Positions 1-10,900 of a DNA stretch of 64,000 bases are shown in pieces (the stretch's first letter is position 1; each line of letters starts with the position of its first letter). The notes under the pieces were generated by a model. It saw nothing but the letters and a program-made list of their open reading frames with translations. It made no database searches and was not told the DNA's origin. The position numbers were made by a program, and so were the translations under genes. The stretch comes from Apteryx mantelli (taxonomy: Eukaryota > Chordata > Aves > Apterygiformes > Apterygidae): contig NC_090020.1 in NCBI RefSeq assembly GCF_036417845.1, forward strand, positions 39,416,425-39,480,424. Reading direction: 5' to 3'.

Positions 1-1310
1 TCCAGAACAATCTCAGTTTTCTTTTTTGATAGTTATAGGTTGCCTTTGACCTCAAACAGCAAGACTGAATCTCATTGTGGAACATGATAGGCATTTAGAA
101 AAGCCTAATTGCAAATCATGCTTTAAAAAAAACATTTTTATGAAGTTCTATGTTACTTTTTCCCTTTGAATGTGACTTTCTTTGCCTGAACGTGGTTTAA
201 GAGGAGCATCTCCCTGCACACCATCCTGCTGTACACTTAGAAACCTGTTTTGAAAGAGGCTTAACTTTGCAGACATGCTGTTTTGTTTCCTTTGGAAGAG
301 TTTGGAGAGAGGCTGTCAGCAGATTTGTAGGAAACAGCAGCATGAAGGAGTGAAGGGATAGTTTTGAGCATTGCCAAGAGCTAGTACAGCTTTTGGAATC
401 CCAAGAAAAATAATTCAGCAGGTTTGGGAATACAACATTTAAAATTAACATTACAAATCCTTTTCCTATTATTAGTGTTATTATTTCTGTTACTCTTCTC
501 TACTCACTTGCCAGAATCATTCAGCTTGTGAGAAAGAAATGGAGAAATTTGTCCAAGGAGTCCCTAAAGACGTTCTTAAGAATTCAGCACTTGGCTTAAA
601 GACCTAGAAACTATGTTTTGAAAAGAGGGGGGTCAGGGAACCTTGTTGCAGAACAGCTCTATTATAAAATTCCTCTTTCTTCTGACTGTTAATGTTGTGA
701 GAGCTTTGCCAATAGAAAACAGAGAAAGCAGTCATTTTGTTATTAATTAACTAAAATGTAAATGTTATTTCAAATTTCTTCCATTGTGCAACACGGCCAA
801 GCTCTGTCCAGCCTCAGGCAGGGTGCAGAGCTTGTGCATTTGAATGATGGTGCTGCATAATGTACTATGGGAGCATGAAGTGCACATATATAAATGTGGA
901 AAGAAGAGCCTTTTGTAATTAAACACAGTCAAGAGAAAAAGACTGCCTATTTTCCGAGAGTGAAAATGTAGCAAATACAAGGGAGCGGGTCAGGCTGGAG
1001 CAGGGAAGCAGACCTTTTGCAGTCAGATGTGGCGAGTTTAAAGTTTGCAGGGGACTGAGCTAAAGCTGCCAACCTGGAGGAATCAAATCCTTCCTGAAAT
1101 GAGCTTGGCTTAGTGTTATTTATCAAGCCTTCAAAAATAGTTTGTTTGAACCGCATGCACCCACATGTGCATACCAGCAACAGACTTGTCCCTCTTCTAC
1201 AGTGTTGGCTTGTTTGCAGCTACGAGTTTTATTTTCCATGCGTTGCTGCAGAGCTAGGTAATGACCAGGCATGGAAAGTCTTTCCATTGACCCTTTGCAT
1301 GAAGGTTAAT
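1..1310. other. AT-rich DNA, no gene seen
   Basis: Open frames are short and occur on both strands without codon structure. The stretch at 485-545 contains a minus-strand donor-like and acceptor-like pair enclosing only 17 bases, which is too short to call. No repeat family was recognised. Confidence 0.6.
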
Positions 1311-1314
1311 CTCA

Positions 1315-1545
1315 GTCGGAGGCTTCCTGAGTCCCTGGTGTCGGAAATGAACCTCCCAGCCCGGGCAGGCCGGGGAGGCTCGTGCCACGGGGCTGGCGCG
1401 CGGCACCACTCATGCTGCTCCAAGGGGAAAGCCAAAAGTGTGGGCAGTGCGTTGGGGTCGTGCTCTGGAGAGGACGGGCCGTGGAGTCGTGTCCCTCGAA
1501 AGCACGCTTTTGGGTTAATCAACACCCCCGGCCCGGCTATTGCTT
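1315..1545. promoter_or_regulatory. CpG-rich patch
   Basis: Roughly 18 CpG dinucleotides fall in about 230 bases, including a CGCGCG run near 1398, whereas the surrounding kilobases have almost none. In vertebrates, unmethylated CpG-dense DNA usually marks promoters or active enhancers. The overlapping frames on both strands (1113-1568 plus, 1229-1525 minus) are what GC-rich sequence produces by chance and carry no recognised domain. Direction and target gene cannot be told. Confidence 0.45.
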
Positions 1546-1549
1546 TACA

Positions 1550-1770
1550 GACACAGTCTAGCCCTTAATCACTGCACATTACAAGCCTAAATGGGATCAT
1601 TTCCAGTGCTATACACTAATAATATTTATTAGAAGGCCCAATAAAGCTTTCCGCTATAGTCAGGCTCTTATTCTATGGTGTCATTACATAAACAAGCCTT
1701 GGAAGACTGTTTCCAGTTACAGACCTTCAGCAGAAGGCTTAATCTGAGAGGCCCAGCAGGGTGCAATTTT
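1550..1770. promoter_or_regulatory. possible conserved noncoding element
   Basis: This is complex, single-copy, moderately AT-rich sequence just beside the CpG-rich patch. It contains several AT-rich homeobox-like cores (for example TAATAATATTTATTA near 1617). It has no open frame and no simple repeat. The call is an inference from texture only, because no alignment was possible. Confidence 0.2.
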
Positions 1771-4700
1771 AGACTTTTTTTTTTTCTGTCTACATTGTAG
1801 CAGACTAAATATTGAGGATAATTTGGGGACTACAGTGTTTCAGCCAAAAACATTCCTTGCAATAAATTATTTCCTTTTTTTCCCCCTTTCACTTTAGAGA
1901 CTTGGAGGTTTTCGTCTTTTCTTTCTCTTTTCTATTCTTGGGTGTCTGTTCCAGCATCAGTTTCCCATATGTCAGAGGCATCTCAGGGTTTATTAGTCAG
2001 CCTAGGTCAATTGAGATTTGCTGTATTTGCTTTCATAAAAGCTGTGTGTACTATATACTTCTTGAACTGGAAATCACACAATGCTCCTTATTTGCCTTCA
2101 ATCACTAGCAGATGCCAAACGGTCAGATCATTTCCCTTTAAATTGACCTAAGGGATTAAAGGAATTCAAAGGAATTTCCAGCTAACTAGTGCCTCTGCTT
2201 TCCCCGACTTTACTTCTTGAGCCTTCAGGGTCAGAGTCGCTGGTAACTTAATCTGTCTCTCCCTCGCTGCGATTTGTTCACTTCCTTCCTTTTGTTTGCC
2301 TCCCGAGCAGCAACTGAGGAGCCCAGCTCGACTCCTGTGTTTTCTGTGCTCCAAATTTTTAAAGCAAACATTTGTGTAAATCTAGTGGGGAGGTGGCTGC
2401 TCGGCCGAAAGCGCAGAAACCTGAAATCCTCTGTTGTTGCGGTTTGCAGCCTTTAATATGTCAGTATCTATAGGTGTAGGATTGCACCAAAGGTAAATGT
2501 GAAAAGCAAGCCTGTTGGCAGTAGCTTAAATTTGTGGCGTGAGGGTCCCAGCTGCCACTGGAAAAATGTGGAGGGGTTTGAAGAGGGCTGAAAACTGCTA
2601 TCAGTGTAGCAGATAATACTGGGAGCAACAAGCACTGGTTTTCAGTGGTCCTGAAAGCTGTCCTGAAGGGGAAAGTCAAGAAGCAATGGCTCGCGGCAAA
2701 TGCGAGGGGAGAGCGGGGCCACAACCTGCTTCCAGTCAAAAATGACTAAGGGCAGCTCTGCATCTTTTGCTGTTTTTTGTTTCAATAACCCATCCGGAGT
2801 CCTTGTGCAGATTGTCTTAACTATCAGGGGACAGGAGCTTACTTAGCAGGTGGCTGTTTGAAAAGCGGTGGATACTTTTAAAAAAAACCTCAACCTCTTT
2901 TGCACTCTCTTTGCTGCTGTGACTTTAAGTGTTTCTAGTTTTGACATCTGCTCTTCATCCAATTACTCGTTTTACCTATGTAGTTGTAGGGCTTGAAAGG
3001 GGCTTTCTTTCAAAGGCTCTACTTCTCTTTGGTGACTGCCATCTCCTCTATAAATCAGTGTCCATTAAAAAAACCCCAACTCGCTAACCAGATTAGTGAT
3101 CAAAAACTCTAGAAGAGCTTTCTAAGCAGTTTTTATTTGAGTCATTTCTAATATAAAGAGTATTGATTATTTAAAAAAGGGGGGCATTAAAAAATCTGGC
3201 AATGCATCATTAATAGATGAAAGTTAGAAATTCCTAACTGGCTGAAGAAAAAGAATTTCAAAATATGAATCAATTCTTTTTGATGAAGACGGTGAATTAT
3301 GCCCCATGTTTGCAAAAAACATGAAAAAAAATCTCATCAACCCTAGAACTGCCGCCTTTCTGCCCAATGAATGATGGCATCCCAGCAGAGGTAATTTAAG
3401 TGCTCATTTTACCTAGTTCATTTTGTATTAAAAAGAGGAAAGCATGCAAAATAGGATAAAGAGTATTATGCATGATTTTCCTGGAATAATATTTGATTTT
3501 TGGATAGCAAAATTGAATTTTGGTCCTATCTTTGCCCATTCAATTTCTAGAAAGGAGGGAACAAGAGTGTTTGAAACTGCTCTATCAGCATAGCAGCCTT
3601 CTAAGCATGTGTTTTCTCCTTTTGTGCTCTACTTGAGTAAGTGCAAGTGCTATGTCCTAGCATTTGGTTCTTTCTGGTGACAAGGAAGAGAGAAATTACT
3701 TAAGTAATTATATAAGATAAATAAAGCCTAACTATGGGAAAGAGGAAGGAAAGGCATATTTCTTCCTTTTCACATAGGAATCTTCCCATAAGTGAAGCAC
3801 CAAGTTAAAGCAGTTTCATGTGAAATGCAAATGTCTAAATTCACCTCAGAGCATATGATTGTTTCTACTAGCTTGTCCAGTTTAACCCCATCAGCCTTTT
3901 CAGAAATGCATACTTTTAAATTTTGAGTGCAGAATGTGGTCTGTCTGTCTTTTATTTGGAATTGCTTATGTTTTATGTTCCTGGTGAATGAGAGAGACCT
4001 ATTAATTTCCTAGGCAGAGCGCAGTTTGTTCAAGTTTCCCAGTCAGCCCTGTTGAGGAAGGAGGTATTGGCAGCTTGCTGGCAGCTGTCCTCTATGGATA
4101 AGCTCATAGAGAGAGGAGTGTGAAGGGGCCTTTGGCCCAATGTCTTACTGAGGAGAAACATGGGAGAAAGACTGGCAGACAGTTATGACCAAAGTGGGGA
4201 GCTGCCTGGCCCCACCATGTGCCACAGAAATACTTTGGGTCACAACATAAATGATGAGCGTAGTATGAGTCACCTGTGTAGACTCACTAGTGAGACCCAT
4301 CATCTAAATCACTAAAAGCTGTTCTTTGTAGTGTGGTCTACTCTTTTGTTTTAAATGATCCAACAGATGGTGTTACTTTCTTCAAAGTCTTCAGGGAGGT
4401 TAGACTTAGATTTTAGAGTAGGGGTGTTTTTTCTGATATTCAATCTACATTTATTTTGGCTTACTTCCATCTTCTGACTCATAGTTGTGCCTTCTTGGAC
4501 CAAGAACTCTCTGCAGCTCTGTTTTGCAGACCACCAGGCAATCTCCTGTAGCTCCAAGCTTGTTTTCTTCTGTGGTTGATGAAGAGGAAGAGAGGCTCCA
4601 AGCATCACTCATAGTCAGGTCTTGACCAGAATAATTTTGATGTCTCCCTAGTGGTTGCATCCTGCAGTTAATCACAGCAGCCATTATTTGTGATTTAGCT

Positions 4701-6050
4701 TATCTTGCTCCATTTTAAGTCCATGGAAATACCGTAATTGATTTCCATAGAAGAAAGCTCAGGACCTGTGTTTTTGATCGTGCTGCACAATCATTATTTA
4801 TGGAATTGTTGGTCTTTTCTGAATGTTCCCTGATATGTTAGCAACTTTATTTTTCATCTGAATTGCCAAGAAATGAATGCTGATGTCTAAGTTCAGTCCC
4901 AGCAGTGCTATGTAGAGTTGGATTGTCACCTCTTGCACATGAGAAATGATGGCTTTTTCATATAGATTCAGAAAATGCATTCGTCTCTTTTGCCACTGCT
5001 TTTCTTTTACAAGTTCCTGGCTAATTTTCAAATTTCTTATTCTTTCTTCTTTCTTTCTTTCTTATTACACCCTCTTGTTGAACTTTCTTACCTTTACTAT
5101 TTTGCAAGTGCCTCCTGCTGAATATCTGTTTCAATTTATTTTCCTTCAGATACGTTAGCTTGCATTTTTTCAGGTTGATTCTCATTTTGTTACTTCCTGC
5201 CTATATTTCTGACCCCTCTAGGACACTTTGTTTTATGATTAAACAAACCTGTTCAGGGGCTCTATGAAAGAAGAGATCATGCATGTGTAGGTTTGTTTTT
5301 ATTGAAACACAGTGAAAATTGCACCTTGAGGGAGGGCTTTATTACATTTAACTACTTAGCCAGGATTTATTAAAATAAACAGCATTGGAGTCAAGACCTT
5401 CCAGATGGGATCACACTCTAAATTCTGCTTCAAAATATATATGGACTTGTGGTTATCTACCAGTGATTCCTGTGGTTAATGAAGTCTAGTTACTCTCAGC
5501 CTAGATTAGTTGCTCATTAATGTGGGTTTAGGTATTCCAGAGTGCTTACTCCATTGTGGATTTGGATAGTTTGAGTGTGGCGACTGAGGAGGAGTTTCTC
5601 TTTCCACAGCATCTTGTGTGCGGGACCAATCCTCCCCTCGAGCCGACTGCCTGAGTCAATACTTAAAAACCTTGCATAAGAAAGAGTTGTCCTGTACCCT
5701 GTGTTTTGCCGTGATGAAGGTGGGTGCAGCGTTTTCTGGGACTCTGCCTTATTCAACAAGTCTTAGCTTTTGTCCTACTGAGCTGCACAGGGAAACTCTA
5801 GCTCAAAGCAAATTAGAGGTTATACAATATTGTGGGGCGATGAGGGAGAATGGGATTTCTGCACTGAAAGTGTCTTTCTATCAGACAGTAATTCTCAGCG
5901 TATTTAAGAATATCGCACGGAATCAATTCCATATTTTCCTGCTGGGGTGTTGAAGAGTGCAAAACCTACAGTTACAAGATTGGATGGTTTGATTTTTATG
6001 GAAACTTTTATAGGAAAAGTAAGTATTTTGCCATATAAGTAGAAGTGTTG
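1771..6050. other. gene-poor AT-rich stretch
   Basis: No convincing exon, RNA gene or transposon was seen apart from the weak minus-strand candidate at 2461-2647. Several strong pyrimidine tracts plus AG occur on the minus strand (near 3550 and 3730), but none is followed by a usable donor. Short TTTC-type runs occur near 5042-5064. Confidence 0.55.
2461..2647 (-). other. possible minus-strand terminal exon
   Basis: Reading on the minus strand, a good acceptor (TTTCCCCTTCAG) ends at 2648. It is followed by an open frame that runs in the acceptor-compatible frame to a stop at about 2461. An ATTAAA polyadenylation-like hexamer lies immediately after the stop, near 2454-2459. The peptide is rich in Ser, Pro and Leu and has no recognised domain. 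It could be a last exon of an unknown transcript, but an open frame of about 60 codons is not rare by chance. Confidence 0.15.
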
Positions 6051-6054
6051 CACT

Positions 6055-6115
6055 GGGCCAGATTTTCATCTGTTGTGTTAGTGTAATGCGAAATGAATTC
6101 TACTGATCCTAGAGG
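6055..6115. repeat. possible fragment of old palindromic interspersed repeat
   Basis: The stretch beginning GGGCCAGATTTTCATCTG resembles the end of an old palindromic repeat family common in reptile and bird genomes. Copies of that family typically start with a GGCCAGATTCT-like end and carry GTGTAA-type half sites. Only one arm is visible here. The identification is from memory and is not verified. Confidence 0.3.
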
Positions 6116-6353
6116 GATGACGTGGGATTTCTTTCTGGATTCACACTGGTCTCACTGAAGCCAGCTCACTGAGTCCAGCATACTATTTTTTAATGGACTC
6201 AAGGGAAAGTTTTGAGGGTATTTGAAGGATTTCTGCGAGACACAGGGGCTGTGTGGAGGTGTAACTTCTGCCTTACATATACAGATGACAACATTTTAGA
6301 GACAACAGCAAGGAAAAAAGTCGTTGACTACAGTGAGTTGCAGGCAGAACATC

Positions 6354-6386
6354 TTTTTTTTTTTTTTTTTTTTTTCCTCCCCCCCC
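6354..6386. repeat. poly-T followed by poly-C tract
   Basis: A run of 22 T residues is followed by a C-rich run (CCTCCCCCCCC). This is a simple homopolymer tract with no retroposon body recognised on either side. On the minus strand it would read G-rich then poly-A. Confidence 0.95.
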
Positions 6387-6611
6387 AACACTACAGTGAT
6401 GCTAAAGCTTAAATAAACATACTGCACAGCTATGGCAGAAATAAAACTCACAACTGTATTACATCAAAACTGGAGCTCAGGCAAGCTAAAATCAAAGCCG
6501 GTGTCAAGTACATCAAGATCACCATCAGGCTTTGTCTGCCTGCTCAAAGAGCTTACTCATGATAAAGGGGAAAAAGACGGGAGGGAGCGTGATTTTACAC
6601 CCATAACTCAC

Positions 6612-6670
6612 GTTCCCGATCAAACAACAACTGCTCAAGGCTTTGCCTCCTCCTTTCAATCTGTTCTGTG
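6612..6670 (-). CDS. candidate internal coding exon, unrecognised (minus strand)
   Basis: On the minus strand a long pyrimidine tract ending TTTCTTTCCTTTCCCAG precedes the stretch, and a near-consensus donor (GAAC, then GTGAGTTA) follows it. The exon would be 59 bases: one base completing a codon, 19 codons, then one base left over. The open frame reads TEQIERRRQSLEQLLFDRE, which is charged and heptad-like, as in a coiled coil. A second frame is also open but is Gly/Lys rich and less protein-like. The entry and exit phases do not match the candidate exon at 26091-26167 directly, so if both belong to one gene another exon must lie between them. No family recognised. The same DNA on the plus strand lies inside a 163-codon frame (6432-6923), which I judge to be a shadow. 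Confidence 0.3.
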
Positions 6671-6993
6671 CTGGGAAAGGAAAGAAAGGAACGCAAAAGC
6701 CGCTGGGGGAGGAGTGTGGGGCGTGTGCGGAGAACGGCGCTGTGCTGACAGGGGGGTTGCTGCAATGCCATTTGCACGTAGCCACCACAAGCTAAGGAAG
6801 CAGCAATCCGGCTGTGCGCCGTGTGCGTCTTCCCCTTACCCCCTACACACTCCTGCTCATTACAGCTCTTTCTTTAAACTGCTGGCTAGACAGCTGGCAG
6901 TGCCTCGGAGGAGCATCGAATAAGGGAGCATATAAATTACTGTTGCGTTTTACGGCCAAGATAAACTCAAACTGCAGGGTTATAGCCTGAACT

Positions 6994-7009
6994 GACACAC
7001 ACACACACA
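6994..7009. repeat. short (AC)n microsatellite
   Basis: Eight AC units in a row. No other structure is attached. Confidence 0.9.
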
Positions 7010-7821
7010 GAAAGAACCTAGCAGGCCTCTGGAAAGCAAAGAGGGGGGAAAAAGAAGGAAAGAAAACATATTTCAGTGAACCTAAAAATGAGATGGCGGG
7101 GGGCAGAAAATGCACACAAAATGTGCTCCTTCTGTAGGCTCACTTCTAAAGGGTTGAGCAAGGTTAATACATCTGTGCTTGCATAAATGTGTAATTAAAA
7201 ATTTTTTTTAAAGTAGCTTTAGGCTTATTTGCTCTGTGTCATTGCTGCAGACTCTCAAAGATGGCTATGGATGTGTAGTAATTATTTCAGTAGTATGAGT
7301 TTTGTTAGATGATGCTTACTATACATGCCATTTTCAAATGGGTAGGGCATGGATAAAGCTCCCAGACGAATGCTGGGCAGACTGCACTACTTGGGTCTGC
7401 CTGTGCTGGCTCGGTGCCTCTCACATGGTATAGGCTAGAGCCCATTATATGAAGCAATGAGTTCAAGCTACACTGGAGTGTGTGAAAGAGTTCCCAGGGT
7501 TAAAACACGATTCCACATCCCTATTCATTTGCTCTTGCCTTTTCACAGGAAAGAGCAAGTTGTCGTTCCTGATTTGAATGGCTTTCTTTAATTCTGCACC
7601 CAGTATTGGGCAGATTATGCTACAGCACACGCGGGATTTGTTTGAATGCAAACATGGCTCTACACTGCAGCCTGTAATAGCAGTTGCCAAATATTCAGAT
7701 ATTTTTATATAGACACTCCAGTCCATTACTTCACACTACTGCAAGTATTCCCTGAGCGTACTGCATAGTTTGTGCAACAAAGAGAAGCTGAAAATATATG
7801 CAATTTGATTCATTCCCTCAG

Positions 7822-7931
7822 GAAAACAGTACTCAAGCGTTGGAAGACCCACAAAATAGATACTGGACTTATTTCCAAAAACCTAAGGGCTGAAGCACAG
7901 CATGTGGCATGTATTACTGCTCTGCGGCAAG
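7822..7931 (+). other. possible exon within a 75-codon open frame (plus strand)
   Basis: An acceptor-like stretch (GATTCATTCCCTCAG) precedes 110 bases that are open in one frame. A donor-like CAAG then GTAACA follows. The frame continues on both sides as an unspliced ORF from 7772 to 7999. The peptide (KTVLKRWKTHKIDTGLISK and onward) is basic and has no recognised domain. Noncoding exon, small ORF and chance are all possible. Confidence 0.15.
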
Positions 7932-7999
7932 GTAACATAAAGCATGAAGCTTTATCTTTCAGCCAGAAACCTTTGAACCTCTGGGAGAGCACGGTCTAA

Positions 8000-10900
8000 A
8001 TCAAGAATCAAAATGCTTTCCCAGCACAACTGCAAATTGAAAAGAAGCCCTTGTACTGTGCTGGCAAAGACATAGATAGAGATGCTTTAAAAGTTCTCAC
8101 ATGAACTTGGTGACTTTGCTAGGTGTGAAAAATATTAATGTCAGAGCTGCATTTGTTGTGATTTGTGGAGGCTTGAGAAGAGGTGAGAAAGGGAGCTCCT
8201 AAGAGAAGCAATTGTTTGTTTGCTGAATATTAACGATATGATTGTGTTTGTTTAAAAGTCATTACAGTGGGCATATAAAATGTCATGACTAATGGAAGTG
8301 AAGCAAAGTGCTCTGCACAATTTAGTATAATAAAAATGCTGCAAAGATGAGCCATAAAGTGGATTTGAATTTTCAAAATCAAAACCATGCTACCTTAGGT
8401 CAGCACTGTATTCTGTATACCAAGCTGAGAGAGAGGCTAAGTTTAACAAAACTCTCTTCATTTCAGCTCATCTTAAAAATGTTATAGTGCTGGTACTTAG
8501 TACCAGGAGAAAAGTGAAACGATAAGTAGTACTAGGGTCTTGTATCTTAGGCCATTGCCAGAATGGAAGCACATTGTCAAATCAGGGTTATTCTGCTTTT
8601 TCCTCCTGACAACCTGCAAGGTAATACGAGACTGTTTAGCCATAACCAATTTACTAGAGGTGACTCCAACACCAGACTGAATTGCTTACTTAGATATTAG
8701 CCGCTGAAGGAAAAAGCCTCTCAGCCCTATCTAGAACATTAAAGTGCAACACTTGAGAACATTTGTTTTAAAATCTGGTTGTTGGCTGTCCCCTTGAACT
8801 CTTCTGCACAAGGCAGCCAGCTGAGAAGAGCCTGGGGAGCTGTGGGCTAGGGTAGTATCACTTTGAAAAAGTCCTGTCTTTGCAACTTAGGTTTTCCTTT
8901 TGACATTTCCTTTGCATTAAACACTTCTCTATTTCTGCCCTGCAGCTAAAGCAAGGTGTTAAGTTTTCACAGTCAAAGATGTATATTTAAATTGGTTATT
9001 TAGGTTGGATTTGTAGGCTTCCCAGAGATCATGTCTTGCCTTTTGGAGAGGCTTGTTGCCTCTGTCCTCTGGAGACATTTCTAGGAAGGATCCCCGTTAA
9101 GTCAAGGATGAGTATGCTGTGGTGGGGCCATGCCTATGATGTTAGATCTTGTGTGTTTTGTGATTCTGAAGGATATTGAAGTAGAATAAAGTGCAAGGAG
9201 AGCGCGAAAGAGATTGTGTCCCCGACGCTAGATGCGGAGCTGACCTGGAGCTCACTGAAGCCTCCCTGAGGGGATTTAGGTCCCCATTGGTGCTTGTGCT
9301 CCCTGTGCCAGGGTCCGTGGTGATGGTGGGATGCTGCATGGGGCCTGTGCACCTGGACACCCCAGTGATGAGCCAGGGTCTCACCAGCAGTGGCCATGCG
9401 GTTCTCATCTGCTCTTTGGTGTCCAGAATTGCCCACGTTCGGGGTGCTGAACCTCTTTAAACACGGTGGAAAAAAATCCGGAGGTGCAAAACAGGGCCCT
9501 TTTGCGCTATGTTATTAGAGAGAGGAAGTCTGTATTTTATAGAGAACCCGTACATTCCTGTCTTTACAGTTATATAAAACTTCTGGGAGCAGCCCTATAC
9601 ATTCTGAAAAAGGTGGATTGAGCCTGCAGAATTGCTTGTCCCAAGTGCACTTTTCTCTCTCATGTTCACCTTATTTTGCTTGTAGGAAGAGTGTCATATC
9701 TCTAGAGAGTCCAGCCAACACCTCTGCAACGCCTTAAAACTGGTATTGATATATAGCGTCGCCCACACATGGCCAGACATAAAAGCTATCTAAATGCTGT
9801 AATCTGTTCTCAGCCCGCAGTAACGCAGCACACGTGCTTCCTTTCTGCTGTCTGTCATGAATCATAACGCTTGACAAGTGCAGGCAATCAGCTTCGTAAC
9901 ACGGCATGCTAGCATATAAGGGTGTGTATATCTCTCTATATTTTTTATCCCTAAGGAAATGGTGTAGTTGTACTTTTGGGGCTGTGAGCTCTTATTCTTC
10001 CAGGCATATAAAGGCAGCTATTGAAAATGTTTTCCATTTTTTAAAACCATGCTGTCCATAATTCCTGGCTTCTCCTCTTAGGCTTATTTTAAATGAGTGG
10101 TAAATCTTACCTGGAATTCAGTTTAAGTTCTTCATGTGAAGCAATGCCTTTAAATAGAGTAACATTTAGTGGTTTGGAGATAAGTGTTTCAAAACCGACT
10201 CCACTGAGGTTCTAATACTAGCTTTGCTTTACAGATAGCCTTCTAATGACTAAATTAATTTAGTAGAAATGTGTATTTTTTTTCTTTTATTGACCAGGAA
10301 TTTATTAACTTTAAACATCAGTGTCATGCATACTAATACTGTGCACTGATTTTGTAGCAAGGACGATTAGAATATTTCTTCAAAAACATATAGAACTGAC
10401 ATCGTGATTTGTTTTCTCAAAACATTACATACATTCAAGGCAGCTTTCAGCAGTTACTTGATATTGTCTCAGATTTTAAACCCATGCTGTAACTTTTTGA
10501 AGACAAAACTGGAATCTAAACCAGACGGGACATAGTAATAAGTTGCCTTGTGATTGAAACAGCCACATTATTGCCTTTAAAAATTATGTCCCCAAACCTT
10601 TCCCCACTCCCCCCCCCCTTAAAGACAGACATTTACTGGATTGTCTGCCTTATCACCTGTTAAAATGGGAGGCTGCCTTTGTAAAAGTCTGAGAGTCATG
10701 CCTCCCATGATACCGATAAAGCATCAAGTGATATCGCAGGTGATGCACTTCAGCCTTTGCTGCCAGATTTTAATTGTCTCACTGGTACCATATGCTATCT
10801 ATTTCTCTTCCAAAAATCATCTCCATTCCTCAATAATCTCATCAGATTTTTCCACTTTGTCACCTCCCACTTGCATGCTCTTTAGGACGAGCCACATCGT

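Noticed and set aside
485..545. 17-base minus-strand segment between good splice signals
   Set aside because: Too short to distinguish from chance.
6432..6923. 163-codon plus-strand frame
   Set aside because: It lies in GC-richer DNA with no start context, splice site or domain, and it overlaps a better minus-strand exon candidate.
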